Assembly: GCA_036847245.1 (NCBI GenBank)
Contig: DAIUAL010000165.1
Span: 1 to 7,479, forward strand
DNA length: 7,479 nt
Direction of reading: 5' to 3'
Origin: UBA4661 sp002405405
GTDB taxonomy: Bacteria > Bacteroidota > Ignavibacteria > Kapaibacteriales > UBA4661
Numbering within the stretch: the stretch's first letter is position 1; the number at the start of each line of letters is the position of its first letter. Both the position numbers and the translations under genes were made by a program. Below the pieces are notes generated by a model. That model was not told the DNA's origin, searched no databases, and was given only the letters and a program-made list of their open reading frames with translations. Shown here one piece after another: positions 1 to 4,871 of this stretch.

Positions 1-2
1 AT

Positions 3-269
3 GGTCATCTATGGATCATTGGGAAGATTATCATCGGTGGTTTGTTCGGAATCATAGGGGTGATGGCGGCTCTACAGTGGGTAGAATTCTCCGGTATCAT
101 CATCGTCTTTGCACGAAGCGTATTCATACTGAGTGCATGGATGCTCATTGATGAATTTTTCTTGAAGGGTATTGATACGCGTACGGCACTCAAAGAGAAT
201 AACATTGCGTATGCGATAGTGTGTGGTGCCGTCATTCTTGCCATGGCATTATGCTTTACGGGAGTATGA
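3..269 (+). CDS. Small polytopic membrane protein, 5' end missing (holin candidate or DUF350-like)
   Basis: The frame is open from the first bases of the window, so the true start is probably upstream. TTG at 42 and ATG at 63 are possible internal starts. About 88 residues are visible. They form roughly three hydrophobic segments: IIIGGLFGIIGVMAAL, GIIIVFARSVFILSAW and AYAIVCGAVILAMALCF. A short polar loop rich in D, T, K and E separates the last two. The part around KENNIAYAIVCGAVILAMAL resembles the 'NN(V/I)A.A(L/I)V.GG..IG.A' pattern I associate with DUF350 membrane proteins. That is recall, not a search. The position directly upstream of a coiled-coil membrane protein and an endolysin makes a holin role an alternative inference. 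The stop TGA overlaps the ATG at 266 of the next gene, so the two are probably translationally coupled. I am sure it is a coding membrane protein and unsure of its function. Confidence 0.6.
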   Translation, partial: GHLWIIGKIIIGGLFGIIGVMAALQWVEFSGIIIVFARSVFILSAWMLIDEFFLKGIDTRTALKENNIAYAIVCGAVILAMALCFTGV

Positions 270-271
270 TC

Positions 272-817
272 ATGGACACGGGTGTCAGCGAGCTGATTGT
301 CGGATTAATTGTGGCGATCTGCGGTTTGTTCGGATGGATGTTGGCGCAACACAAAGAGCAGAAGAAGATTGCAGTCGAAGAGGCGAATTTCAAAAAAGAT
401 GTTGATAAGCGATTATCAAGTTTAGAGAATTTCGACAAGCAAGGTGATTTCAAAGTACAATCACGGTTGCAAGCGATTGAACAACGCCTCGAGCAGTCTG
501 AGGATGTCTTTGTTGAGCTGAAAGAAGAACTACGGCACATGACAAAAAGTGTGAGCGTTTTGAACAGTGAACTGCTTGATATTGGTCATCGGCAAACGAA
601 TACAGAGAAAGCAATGCAATTGCTTGTCGAACGTTTGAAAGAGTTCAAAGATGAGCGGAGAGTACAGTTTGAAGCAGAGATGAGAAAGTGGGATGAACAG
701 GCAGAGAATACCAATCGTATGTATGATCTGATGCAAACCTTCTTGCAAGGGAATGGAGTAGTGCACCCTACGCCGCTTCCGCAACAAGTCGTCAAGAGAA
801 GCACACGAAAACGATGA
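272..817 (+). CDS. Single-TM coiled-coil protein of the lysis region
   Basis: The protein has 181 residues. I chose ATG 272 because GGGAG at 260-264 lies 7 nt upstream. ATG 266, which overlaps the previous stop, is the alternative and adds two residues; the longer frame back to 221 has no support. Residues 7-25 form one hydrophobic helix (ELIVGLIVAICGLFGWML). It is followed by a charged linker with KEQKK and a long helical, heptad-like region at about 30-155, rich in E, K, Q and L. The tail at 163-181 is Pro- then Arg/Lys-rich. Positive charge directly after the TM favours N-out/C-in topology, with the coiled coil in the cytoplasm. That argues against a classical Rz-type inner-membrane spanin, which has a periplasmic coiled coil. 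XhlA-like or other lysis-accessory proteins have a similar layout, but I do not recognise a family. The stop TGA overlaps the ATG of a 27-codon mini-ORF. Confidence 0.75.
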   Translation: MDTGVSELIVGLIVAICGLFGWMLAQHKEQKKIAVEEANFKKDVDKRLSSLENFDKQGDFKVQSRLQAIEQRLEQSEDVFVELKEELRHMTKSVSVLNSELLDIGHRQTNTEKAMQLLVERLKEFKDERRVQFEAEMRKWDEQAENTNRMYDLMQTFLQGNGVVHPTPLPQQVVKRSTRKR

Positions 818-897
818 GGTTTGTAAAGCTCAATGAATTCACTGCAACGGTCATCAAACAACTCTCTTCGGCATTAAAAGGCAATTATCATCATTGA
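814..897 (+). CDS. Possible 27-codon mini-ORF coupled to the coiled-coil gene
   Basis: ATG 814 overlaps the TGA of the preceding gene (ATGA), the same coupling style used elsewhere in this window. It reads MRFVKLNEFTATVIKQLSSA and seven more residues, then TGA at 895-897. It fills nearly all of the gap between the coiled-coil gene and the endolysin. It is in the same frame as the endolysin ORF, whose ATG at 904 comes only 6 nt after this stop. It may be a small peptide, a coupling leader that delivers ribosomes to the endolysin (which has no visible SD), or a former N-terminal part of the endolysin cut off by a stop. No function can be given, and chance is possible for an ORF this short. Confidence 0.3.
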   Translation: MRFVKLNEFTATVIKQLSSALKGNYHH

Positions 898-903
898 TCG
901 TGT

Positions 904-1458
904 ATGCACATAGTGATCGCATTCAGTATTGTTTGTTCCATAGCTCATGGGTTTGTCGGCATGACCGAAACAAAGCCGAATCGTGGGTATTGGATTGATA
1001 GGTTTAATCAATCGGTGGGTGCGCCGATGGGTAGTGCGTGGTGTGCAAGCAGTGTGTCATTCATTGTGGATTCTGCACAGCGTTTGGCACATGCACGAGG
1101 GTGGAAACTGCGGTTTATACCGACACGTTCACCCATGGCAATACGGTTTATTCTGCCCAATAGTGTCCGAGCAGAAATTGTATTACTTGGACGAACGACA
1201 ATAGGTGCGGGTGATTTGGCAATATGGCGGACACGAGATGGCTATGGCAAAGAAACGATACGTGGACATATCGGCGTTGTGGAGCGCATAGTAGGCATTG
1301 GTAAAGAACAGAAGATTTACACCTTGGAAGGAAACACGAGCAGAGGAGAACAGGGAAGCCAACGCGATGGCGGCGGGTACTATGCACGAGTACGAACGAT
1401 ACAGCCCTTCAATCGTTTTCGGATAACGCATTTCACGAGGACAATGATCCATGAATGA
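904..1458 (+). CDS. Probable endolysin, CHAP-type cysteine amidase/endopeptidase
   Basis: This 184-residue protein carries the signature of CHAP-like (NlpC/P60-related) peptidoglycan hydrolases. An 'A..FVG.TE...NRG' helix start lies at residues 14-28. The catalytic Cys is probably C47 in SAWCASSVSF. A 'GAGDLAIW' strand lies at 101-108. The catalytic His is probably H122 in GHIGVVERI, and the third residue is E142 or N144 in TLEGNTS. A terminal 'GGGYYARVR' strand follows at 157-164. The expected role is to cleave peptide or amide bonds in murein at the end of the lytic cycle. The N-terminus (HIVIAFSIVCSIAHGF) is hydrophobic and could act as a weak export signal, though it merges into the first domain helix. 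ATG 904 has no SD, so translation may depend on the mini-ORF just upstream. Internal ATG 961 would cut into the conserved motif. Neighbouring membrane genes support a lysis cassette. Family assignment is by motif only. Confidence 0.8.
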   Translation: MHIVIAFSIVCSIAHGFVGMTETKPNRGYWIDRFNQSVGAPMGSAWCASSVSFIVDSAQRLAHARGWKLRFIPTRSPMAIRFILPNSVRAEIVLLGRTTIGAGDLAIWRTRDGYGKETIRGHIGVVERIVGIGKEQKIYTLEGNTSRGEQGSQRDGGGYYARVRTIQPFNRFRITHFTRTMIHE

Positions 1459-1525
1459 TGAAATGAAAGATGAAATGAAGGATGTGATACTGAAAGGAAT
1501 ACTGATAGCAACACGATCATGCTGA
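1451..1525 (+). CDS. Possible 24-codon mini-ORF between endolysin and spanin-like gene
   Basis: ATG 1451 lies within the end of the endolysin gene in another frame, overlapping it by 8 nt, and reads to TGA 1523-1525. The peptide MNDEMKDEMKDVILKGILIA ends in TRSC. A near-perfect 12-nt tandem repeat (1457-1468 and 1469-1480, one mismatch) encodes DEMK twice. CGAGG at 1436-1440 lies 10 nt upstream, a loose SD. The stop runs into the AGGAG SD of the next gene, so it could couple the two. Alternatively it is only a low-complexity spacer. No function is assigned. Confidence 0.22.
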   Translation: MNDEMKDEMKDVILKGILIATRSC

Positions 1526-1529
1526 GGAG
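1525..1529 (+). promoter_or_regulatory. Ribosome binding site of the spanin-like gene
   Basis: AGGAG lies 9 nt before ATG 1539 and fixes that start, although ATG codons at 1548, 1623 and 1632 are also in frame. The AGGAG begins on the last base of the mini-ORF stop codon. Confidence 0.6.
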
Positions 1530-1538
1530 AAACCTGAC

Positions 1539-2099
1539 ATGAACAATATGATACGACAGCGAATACGAGAGTTTCACGCGAGGATTATAGAGCCGAACGA
1601 TACATGGGATAGGGTATTGCTGATGGCATACATGGCGGTATCAGCGATTCTGCTTGTCATTGCCGCGTTGGTTCTCTTTGGCTGTTCAACGATGCCACAG
1701 ATACAATACATTACCAAAGAAGTGCATATCCGTGATACCGTTGTGTTGGTGCAACCGCAGGTCATTCGTGATACGCTGTTTGCACAACGAGCGGTAGAAA
1801 TCCTGAACAATCGCATTGATTCAGTGCGAATAGGATTACGAACGCGAGGAAGTGATACGGTGATTATGGTGCGATATTATCCACTTCGGGACACATTCAT
1901 GTTGTATGCGAAGCCGGACACAGTACACGTGAAATTTCGAGATACGGTGATGGTGCAACACACAACAATGCCGGAACAGAACAACGAAGCGAAGAACGAA
2001 GAAGAATCATGGCTAACGAAGATGGCACAAGCAGTTGGAGCATTTGTCATTCTCACCTGTGTGATTGGTGCAGTGGCATGGGGCTATTGGAAGCGATAA
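1539..2099 (+). CDS. Candidate unimolecular spanin (lipobox-like N-terminus plus C-terminal TM)
   Basis: The 186-residue protein starts with a basic cytoplasmic-type segment at 1-25, then a hydrophobic stretch at 27-48 ending in LVLFGCS. C49 is a possible lipidation site, but Phe at -2 is atypical for a lipobox. Residues 55-140 look beta-rich and repeat an xDT motif six times (RDT at 65, 77, 117 and 134; SDT at 105; PDT at 126). A polar linker at 143-160 is followed by a C-terminal TM helix at about 163-182 ending in WGYWKR. Known u-spanins such as phage T1 gp11 combine an outer-membrane lipoprotein end, beta-rich periplasmic part and inner-membrane C-terminal helix, fusing the two membranes after murein is cut. 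The place just after the endolysin fits that job. If C49 is not lipidated, the protein would be anchored twice in the inner membrane instead. The function is inferred from architecture only. Confidence 0.6.
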   Translation: MNNMIRQRIREFHARIIEPNDTWDRVLLMAYMAVSAILLVIAALVLFGCSTMPQIQYITKEVHIRDTVVLVQPQVIRDTLFAQRAVEILNNRIDSVRIGLRTRGSDTVIMVRYYPLRDTFMLYAKPDTVHVKFRDTVMVQHTTMPEQNNEAKNEEESWLTKMAQAVGAFVILTCVIGAVAWGYWKR

Positions 2100-2136
2100 C
2101 ACATGTTGATGAAATAAAAGCAGACAAGCACTATGT

Positions 2137-2499
2137 ATGACCTTTACGCTCACATACCGATTGCAAATAGCCGATGATGCGAACTTCCGATATATCGTCT
2201 TTGAGAGATCCGGTATCGAAACATTGTCGTACCGCACACCCTTTTTATTCAATACAGAGAGAGTACTATATGCGAGAGTACGAGAGGAAATCCTTCGTCC
2301 TGATGGGAGTATCATCATGCTGAGTGAATGGAGCACTATCAATCGATTTGAAACGCAGAAAACAGTGGTGCACATACAAGACACAAGCGAGTATGCCCAT
2401 ATCTATGAACCAAACAATACAGAAAGAGGATTCATGCAGAAAGGATTTAAGCAAAAAGCGGTGAAACTCAGCACGCTGTTACGCAACCTTTTACGATAA
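2137..2499 (+). CDS. Small protein with a fibronectin-III-like domain
   Basis: The protein has 120 residues. Residues 5-73 read like one Ig-like/FnIII module of the type common in Bacteroidota surface proteins. The parts are YRLQIADDANFRYIVFE (strands B-C), then VLYARVREE (strand F, the usual 'YYaRVRa' position), then LSEWSTINRFET (the 'S.WS....F.T' end). Residues 74-98 are a polar linker, and 99-120 form a basic amphipathic tail (QKGFKQKAVKLSTLLRNLLR). Such modules in virions usually decorate the particle surface or bind glycans. Here the exact role is unknown. There is no good SD before ATG 2137, and an overlapping ATG at 2133 gives only 14 codons. It lies 37 nt after the spanin-like gene. 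The fold call is from pattern recall and is moderately sure. Confidence 0.6.
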   Translation: MTFTLTYRLQIADDANFRYIVFERSGIETLSYRTPFLFNTERVLYARVREEILRPDGSIIMLSEWSTINRFETQKTVVHIQDTSEYAHIYEPNNTERGFMQKGFKQKAVKLSTLLRNLLR

Positions 2500-2505
2500 C
2501 AACGA

Positions 2506-2510
2506 AAGGA
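2506..2510 (+). promoter_or_regulatory. Ribosome binding site of the 164-residue unknown gene
   Basis: AAGGA lies 6 nt before ATG 2517, in the 17-nt gap after the FnIII-like gene. Confidence 0.5.
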
Positions 2511-2516
2511 TAGTCA

Positions 2517-3011
2517 ATGCCGATACAAGCAGATATACTGCCATTGCAGATACACACGAAACACATTTTGGGATATAGAGAATCGCCCGAAGTGTATTAT
2601 GTGCGGAATACGAAGCAGGGCATTTCAGTACTTGCTCAACACAAAGAGCGCGTACAATATATTGCCATGGATACAATGCCGATGACGATAATCGAATCCA
2701 TTGCTTTGCCCAAGACATGGAACATGATGGTGCTATCGGTGGTGATCAGCATGGAGCGTGGATTTACGGACGATGAGCAAGCATTACCACTCTTTACCAT
2801 AAGCGGTATGATACGCGGTGAGGACAAAGCGTTGCAATTCACTACGCCATTGATGTCCGGGGGATTGCTCCCGGGCAATGATGTTCACGTAGGTAGTGAG
2901 TTATGGTTTGACAGCAAAGAAATGAGTCATTGGGCAGAGTTTGGCTTGGTCATAGAAACAGATACGCCTTGTTCGATCACCGCTGTTGAGTCGAATATCA
3001 CGATATGGTGA
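2517..3011 (+). CDS. Unrecognised beta-rich protein, 164 aa
   Basis: I do not recognise this gene. The start is well supported by the SD. There is no signal peptide and no TM segment. Alternating hydrophobic stretches (residues 26-50, 69-80, 90-110 and 128-163) suggest a beta-rich soluble fold. A glycine-rich loop at 113-121 (MSGGLLPGN) is followed by VHVGSELWFD. Cys is limited to one residue, C152. A small decoration, tail-completion or receptor-binding role would fit its place between lysis and tail genes, but nothing in the sequence proves it. Its end overlaps a possible upstream start (3005) of the next gene. Confidence 0.65.
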   Translation: MPIQADILPLQIHTKHILGYRESPEVYYVRNTKQGISVLAQHKERVQYIAMDTMPMTIIESIALPKTWNMMVLSVVISMERGFTDDEQALPLFTISGMIRGEDKALQFTTPLMSGGLLPGNDVHVGSELWFDSKEMSHWAEFGLVIETDTPCSITAVESNITIW

Positions 3012-3073
3012 AGCACGACATTGTGCGGTGTAACCGCAACGAATTTTTCACACAACGACACAAAGAGGAAGCA

Positions 3074-3421
3074 ATGAAAGATGCACGATTGTATAAGGAG
3101 CGAGGCGACCACGAGAGCGCACGTTTGATAGATGCGCTCTACCGGCTGATGGAAGTATGGTATAGAATGGAAGACACTCTGTCGAATGTTTTGGATTCGC
3201 CTGATGATGTGCTGTACTATCTGGACGACAACGACAAAGAGAATGTCGATATGTTCTTCCTCAAGAAAGAACAGTATGCCATGATAAAAGAGTTTGAAGA
3301 GAGAGATGAGAACAATGACAAGAACATCGAGTGGTTGAACTACTTGGAAGTGGTGGTAGAGGGTATGAAAAAAGGTATCAAGGATGTCGAAAAAGCCATG
3401 AAAAAGATGGAACGGAAATAA
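3074..3421 (+). CDS. Unrecognised acidic helical protein, 115 aa
   Basis: The frame is open back to ATG 3005, which overlaps the previous stop (3009-3011). I prefer ATG 3074, because GAGGA (3065-3069) lies just upstream, if rather close at 4 nt. The first 23 residues of the longer form (KHDIVRCNRNEFFTQRHKEE) also look unlike the rest. The 115-residue form is highly charged and almost wholly helical. An ARLIDALYRLMEVWYRMEDT helix lies at about 16-35, an acidic stretch DSPDDVLYYLDDNDKEN at 41-57, and a Lys/Glu-rich coiled-coil tail at 62-115. It has no membrane segment. A scaffold, assembly chaperone or regulatory role is conceivable; I recognise no family. Gene identity is fairly sure, start less so. 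Confidence 0.6.
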   Translation: MKDARLYKERGDHESARLIDALYRLMEVWYRMEDTLSNVLDSPDDVLYYLDDNDKENVDMFFLKKEQYAMIKEFEERDENNDKNIEWLNYLEVVVEGMKKGIKDVEKAMKKMERK

Positions 3422-3441
3422 GATTGTTACGGAACATAACC

Positions 3442-3460
3442 AAGGAGTATAACAATGTAA
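3442..3460 (+). promoter_or_regulatory. Strong SD followed by an ATG-TAA start-stop
   Basis: AAGGAG at 3442-3447 lies exactly 7 nt before ATG 3455, the best SD/start pair in the window. The next codon is TAA (3458-3460). The same frame then stays open for 134 codons to 3865. This is either a nonsense change at codon 2 of the downstream gene, a deliberate minimal ORF that regulates it, or a sequence error. Confidence 0.6.
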
Positions 3461-3559
3461 GCAACAATCTATTCATTTAAGAATGCCAACTTTACTAATA
3501 ACACGCGTAGGCAGATAGCACAGGGTACTTACCGTTCCTTATGGAGAGTATCTGAAAAG

Positions 3560-3865
3560 TTGGATAAAGCAATTGAAGAACTTGGCGTGTCAGTACAACG
3601 GTTGTCCTCATACAGCGAATATGATAGCATACAGCAAGAGGAATTTGAACACATTAAAGCATTTTTTGAGCGATGGGAAGAAGTGTTCAAAGGTGAGAAG
3701 ATGGTCGTATTTGACGAATCAACATTGATAGCCATTGCAGAAAAAATTGTCGAAACAGCGAAACGTGGTATTGCATTGCAAGAGCAGTTATACAAGGAAG
3801 CAAAGGCGCACAAAGTGACCTTGCCAGAAAAAGAGAAAAACAAATATGCGCAGTACGATCAATAA
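3560..3865 (+). CDS. Helical coiled-coil protein with a disrupted or unusual start
   Basis: The formal ORF begins at TTG 3560 and has 101 residues, but this start lacks a well-placed SD. The same frame is open upstream to 3461, and those 33 extra codons (starting ATIYSFKNANFTNN, then RRQIAQGTYRSLWRVSEKLD) read like genuine protein. They would be entered from ATG 3455, which has a perfect SD, were it not for a TAA at codon 2. The protein is helical and charged, with heptad-like patches around EELGVSVQRLSS and FERWEEVFKGE, a hydrophobic TLIAIAEKIVETA stretch and a Lys-rich C-terminus. There is no TM segment, and I recognise no family. It sits directly before the tail tube gene, where head-tail joining or tail completion proteins often lie. 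It could be functional through TTG 3560, through stop readthrough, or be a broken gene. Confidence 0.5.
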   Translation: MDKAIEELGVSVQRLSSYSEYDSIQQEEFEHIKAFFERWEEVFKGEKMVVFDESTLIAIAEKIVETAKRGIALQEQLYKEAKAHKVTLPEKEKNKYAQYDQ

Positions 3866-3870
3866 CAATG

Positions 3871-3876
3871 TGAGGA
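3871..3876 (+). promoter_or_regulatory. Ribosome binding site of the tail tube gene
   Basis: TGAGGA lies 6 nt before ATG 3883. The leader around it (3862-3882) matches 3449-3469 at 18 of 21 positions and also holds an ATG directly followed by a stop (ATG TGA, 3868-3873). Confidence 0.55.
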
Positions 3877-3882
3877 ACAACC

Positions 3883-4392
3883 ATGTTTGAATATGGCAAC
3901 AAGTGCGATGTGTTCAAAGCAGAGTTAAGCAGAACGGGATTAACGATTGCAAGCGTACCGCTCATTACCTTTGACACAATCAAAGAAACCGATGTACGGC
4001 TTGCACGAAGCAGTTTGGAGATACGCGTGCGCCAAGATGATGGCGCATTGTATGATTTTATCGGTGCATGGATGCTCTCGGACAAGATACGGATAGACTA
4101 CAACGAAGATGGCAGTCCGGATCCTGCAGACAAAATTGTGGCGGTCGTGTCATACGGACGCAAGATTAAGAATGACACCCAGATGAAAGTGTTTGCTATG
4201 TGCGGTATTCTGCGAGAATCGGGAGATTATAAGCAAGAATTTCAGGAGAAGCCGCTTATTGGCTTGAAATTCGAGGGTTTCCAGACCAAATTCTCCGCTG
4301 TGATACCGCTCACCGAGACGACACTCAACGAAACAAGCATTGTCATACCGGCACGAGAGTCAAGTGTCGTAAAATTCATTCCGTTAGCGTAG
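3883..4392 (+). CDS. Probable tail tube (major tail) protein
   Basis: The 169-residue protein lies directly upstream of a frameshifted chaperone pair and a tape measure gene. That is where tail tube genes sit in long-tailed phages, and the size fits. It looks beta-rich throughout: SLEIRVRQDD at 44-53, KIVAVVSYGR at 84-93, QMKVFAMCGI at about 100-109, and PLIGLKFEGFQTKFSAVIPL near 124-143. A striking loop at residues 72-83, DYNEDGSPDPAD, has D/N/D/S/D/D at positions 1, 3, 5, 7, 9 and 12 like an EF-hand or dockerin calcium loop. If it polymerises into the tube, such a loop could stabilise subunit contacts, which is inference. A clear SD supports the start. Family membership is judged from position and size, not sequence match; another structural protein is possible. 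Confidence 0.55.
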   Translation: MFEYGNKCDVFKAELSRTGLTIASVPLITFDTIKETDVRLARSSLEIRVRQDDGALYDFIGAWMLSDKIRIDYNEDGSPDPADKIVAVVSYGRKIKNDTQMKVFAMCGILRESGDYKQEFQEKPLIGLKFEGFQTKFSAVIPLTETTLNETSIVIPARESSVVKFIPLA

Positions 4393-4396
4393 AGGT

Positions 4397-4696
4397 ATGG
4401 AACAATTCTTTTTATCCTATCAAGGTGCAAGCCACAAAGTGCGGTTGAAGAAGCCAACTATCGGCTTGCGGAGAGCATTAGCAGATCTGCTGGTATCCAA
4501 TGAAGCAGAATTCGAGCAAGCAGGAACATCGAAAGAAATACTGCATCTGGGCGAGAAGCAAGTCATTGAATTTGTGAAGCGGTGTACGGACATTGAAGAA
4601 CAAGGACTGTACGATCTTGAAGAATTTTGGTTAGAACAATCATATGAGGAGCTGACGGCAATCGTCAATCGATTTCGTGGAATCTGTGGGCTTTGA
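4397..4696 (+). CDS. Tail assembly chaperone, short (unshifted) product
   Basis: The 99-residue product starts 4 nt after the tail tube stop. AGAGG sits only 1 nt before ATG 4397, so re-initiation after the TAG stop is likely. The protein is mainly helical and acidic: an LRRALADLLVSNEAEFE helix at about 24-40, a KEILHLGEKQVIEFVKRCTD helix at 46-65, and YDLEEFWLEQSYEELTAIVN near 72-91. Lambda gpG-like chaperones are small helical proteins of this kind. They bind tape measure and tube protein during tail assembly, and some ribosomes shift frame near the end to add a C-terminal extension. This gene ends CTT TGA TAG, a +1 shift site that leads directly into the next ORF. Function is inferred from position, size and frameshift architecture. 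Confidence 0.65.
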   Translation: MEQFFLSYQGASHKVRLKKPTIGLRRALADLLVSNEAEFEQAGTSKEILHLGEKQVIEFVKRCTDIEEQGLYDLEEFWLEQSYEELTAIVNRFRGICGL

Positions 4697-4868
4697 TAGT
4701 GTTATCAGCAATGAAATCAGTGTTGGCTTGCATGATGATATGATCTATGGTATTGAAGTGCTTGCCATGCGTGTAGCACAAGGAAATATCAGCGAATACG
4801 AGCGACTCCTCACAAAAACAGAATCAGAAGTATCGCGCTATGAGCGCATACAAGCAATGGCGAGGTAA
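4677..4868 (+). CDS. Tail assembly chaperone C-terminal extension, entered by frameshift
   Basis: This frame opens at 4656 and overlaps the end of the previous ORF. GTG 4677 is the first formal start but has no SD. I think it is translated mainly as a fusion: a +1 slip at CTT (4691-4693) continues at GAT 4695 and adds 57 residues (DSVISNEISVGLHDDMIYGI onward), giving a 156-residue long form. The extension is helical and ends RYERIQAMAR. In the lambda G-GT system the extension recruits tail tube subunits while the shared part coats the tape measure. The tape measure gene follows 3 nt after this stop, as expected. If a stand-alone protein is made instead, it would have 63 residues from GTG 4677. 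Confidence 0.6.
   Translation: MESVGFDSVISNEISVGLHDDMIYGIEVLAMRVAQGNISEYERLLTKTESEVSRYERIQAMAR
4691..4697 (+). other. Probable programmed +1 frameshift site CTT TGA T
   Basis: CTT 4691-4693 is the last sense codon before TGA 4694-4696. A Leu tRNA on CUU can re-pair on UUU one base downstream, placing GAT 4695-4697 in the A site and entering the downstream frame. CUU UGA is the core of the prfB (RF2) autoregulatory shift site. GTGGG at 4686-4690 abuts it and might act as a weak SD-like stimulator, though in prfB the SD lies 3 nt away. No experiment is implied. Confidence 0.6.
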
Positions 4869-4871
4869 GTG

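Noticed and set aside
221..271. Longer N-terminus of the coiled-coil protein from GTG 221
   Set aside because: The extra residues lie in the preceding membrane gene, have no SD and look unlike protein; GGGAG points to ATG 272.
272..817. Rz-type inner-membrane spanin for the coiled-coil protein
   Set aside because: Positive charge right after the TM helix favours a cytoplasmic coiled coil, opposite to Rz topology.
3005..3073. Longer start for the acidic helical protein
   Set aside because: Overlap with the previous stop is attractive, but the extra residues look unlike the rest, there is no clear SD, and GAGGA precedes ATG 3074. Kept as an alternative only.
3422..3454. Possible terminator in the gap after the acidic helical gene
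   Set aside because: Only a 4-bp inverted match (GTTA/TAAC) with no T-run; not a credible hairpin. No convincing promoter or terminator was seen anywhere in the window.
3458..3460. General reassignment of TAA as a sense codon
   Set aside because: Genes ending at 2099, 2499, 3421, 4868 and 6223 use TAA as a normal terminal stop with the next gene directly behind.
4677..4679. GTG 4677 as an independent start
   Set aside because: It has no SD, and the frame continues upstream to 4656 and joins the chaperone by a +1 slip, which explains it better.
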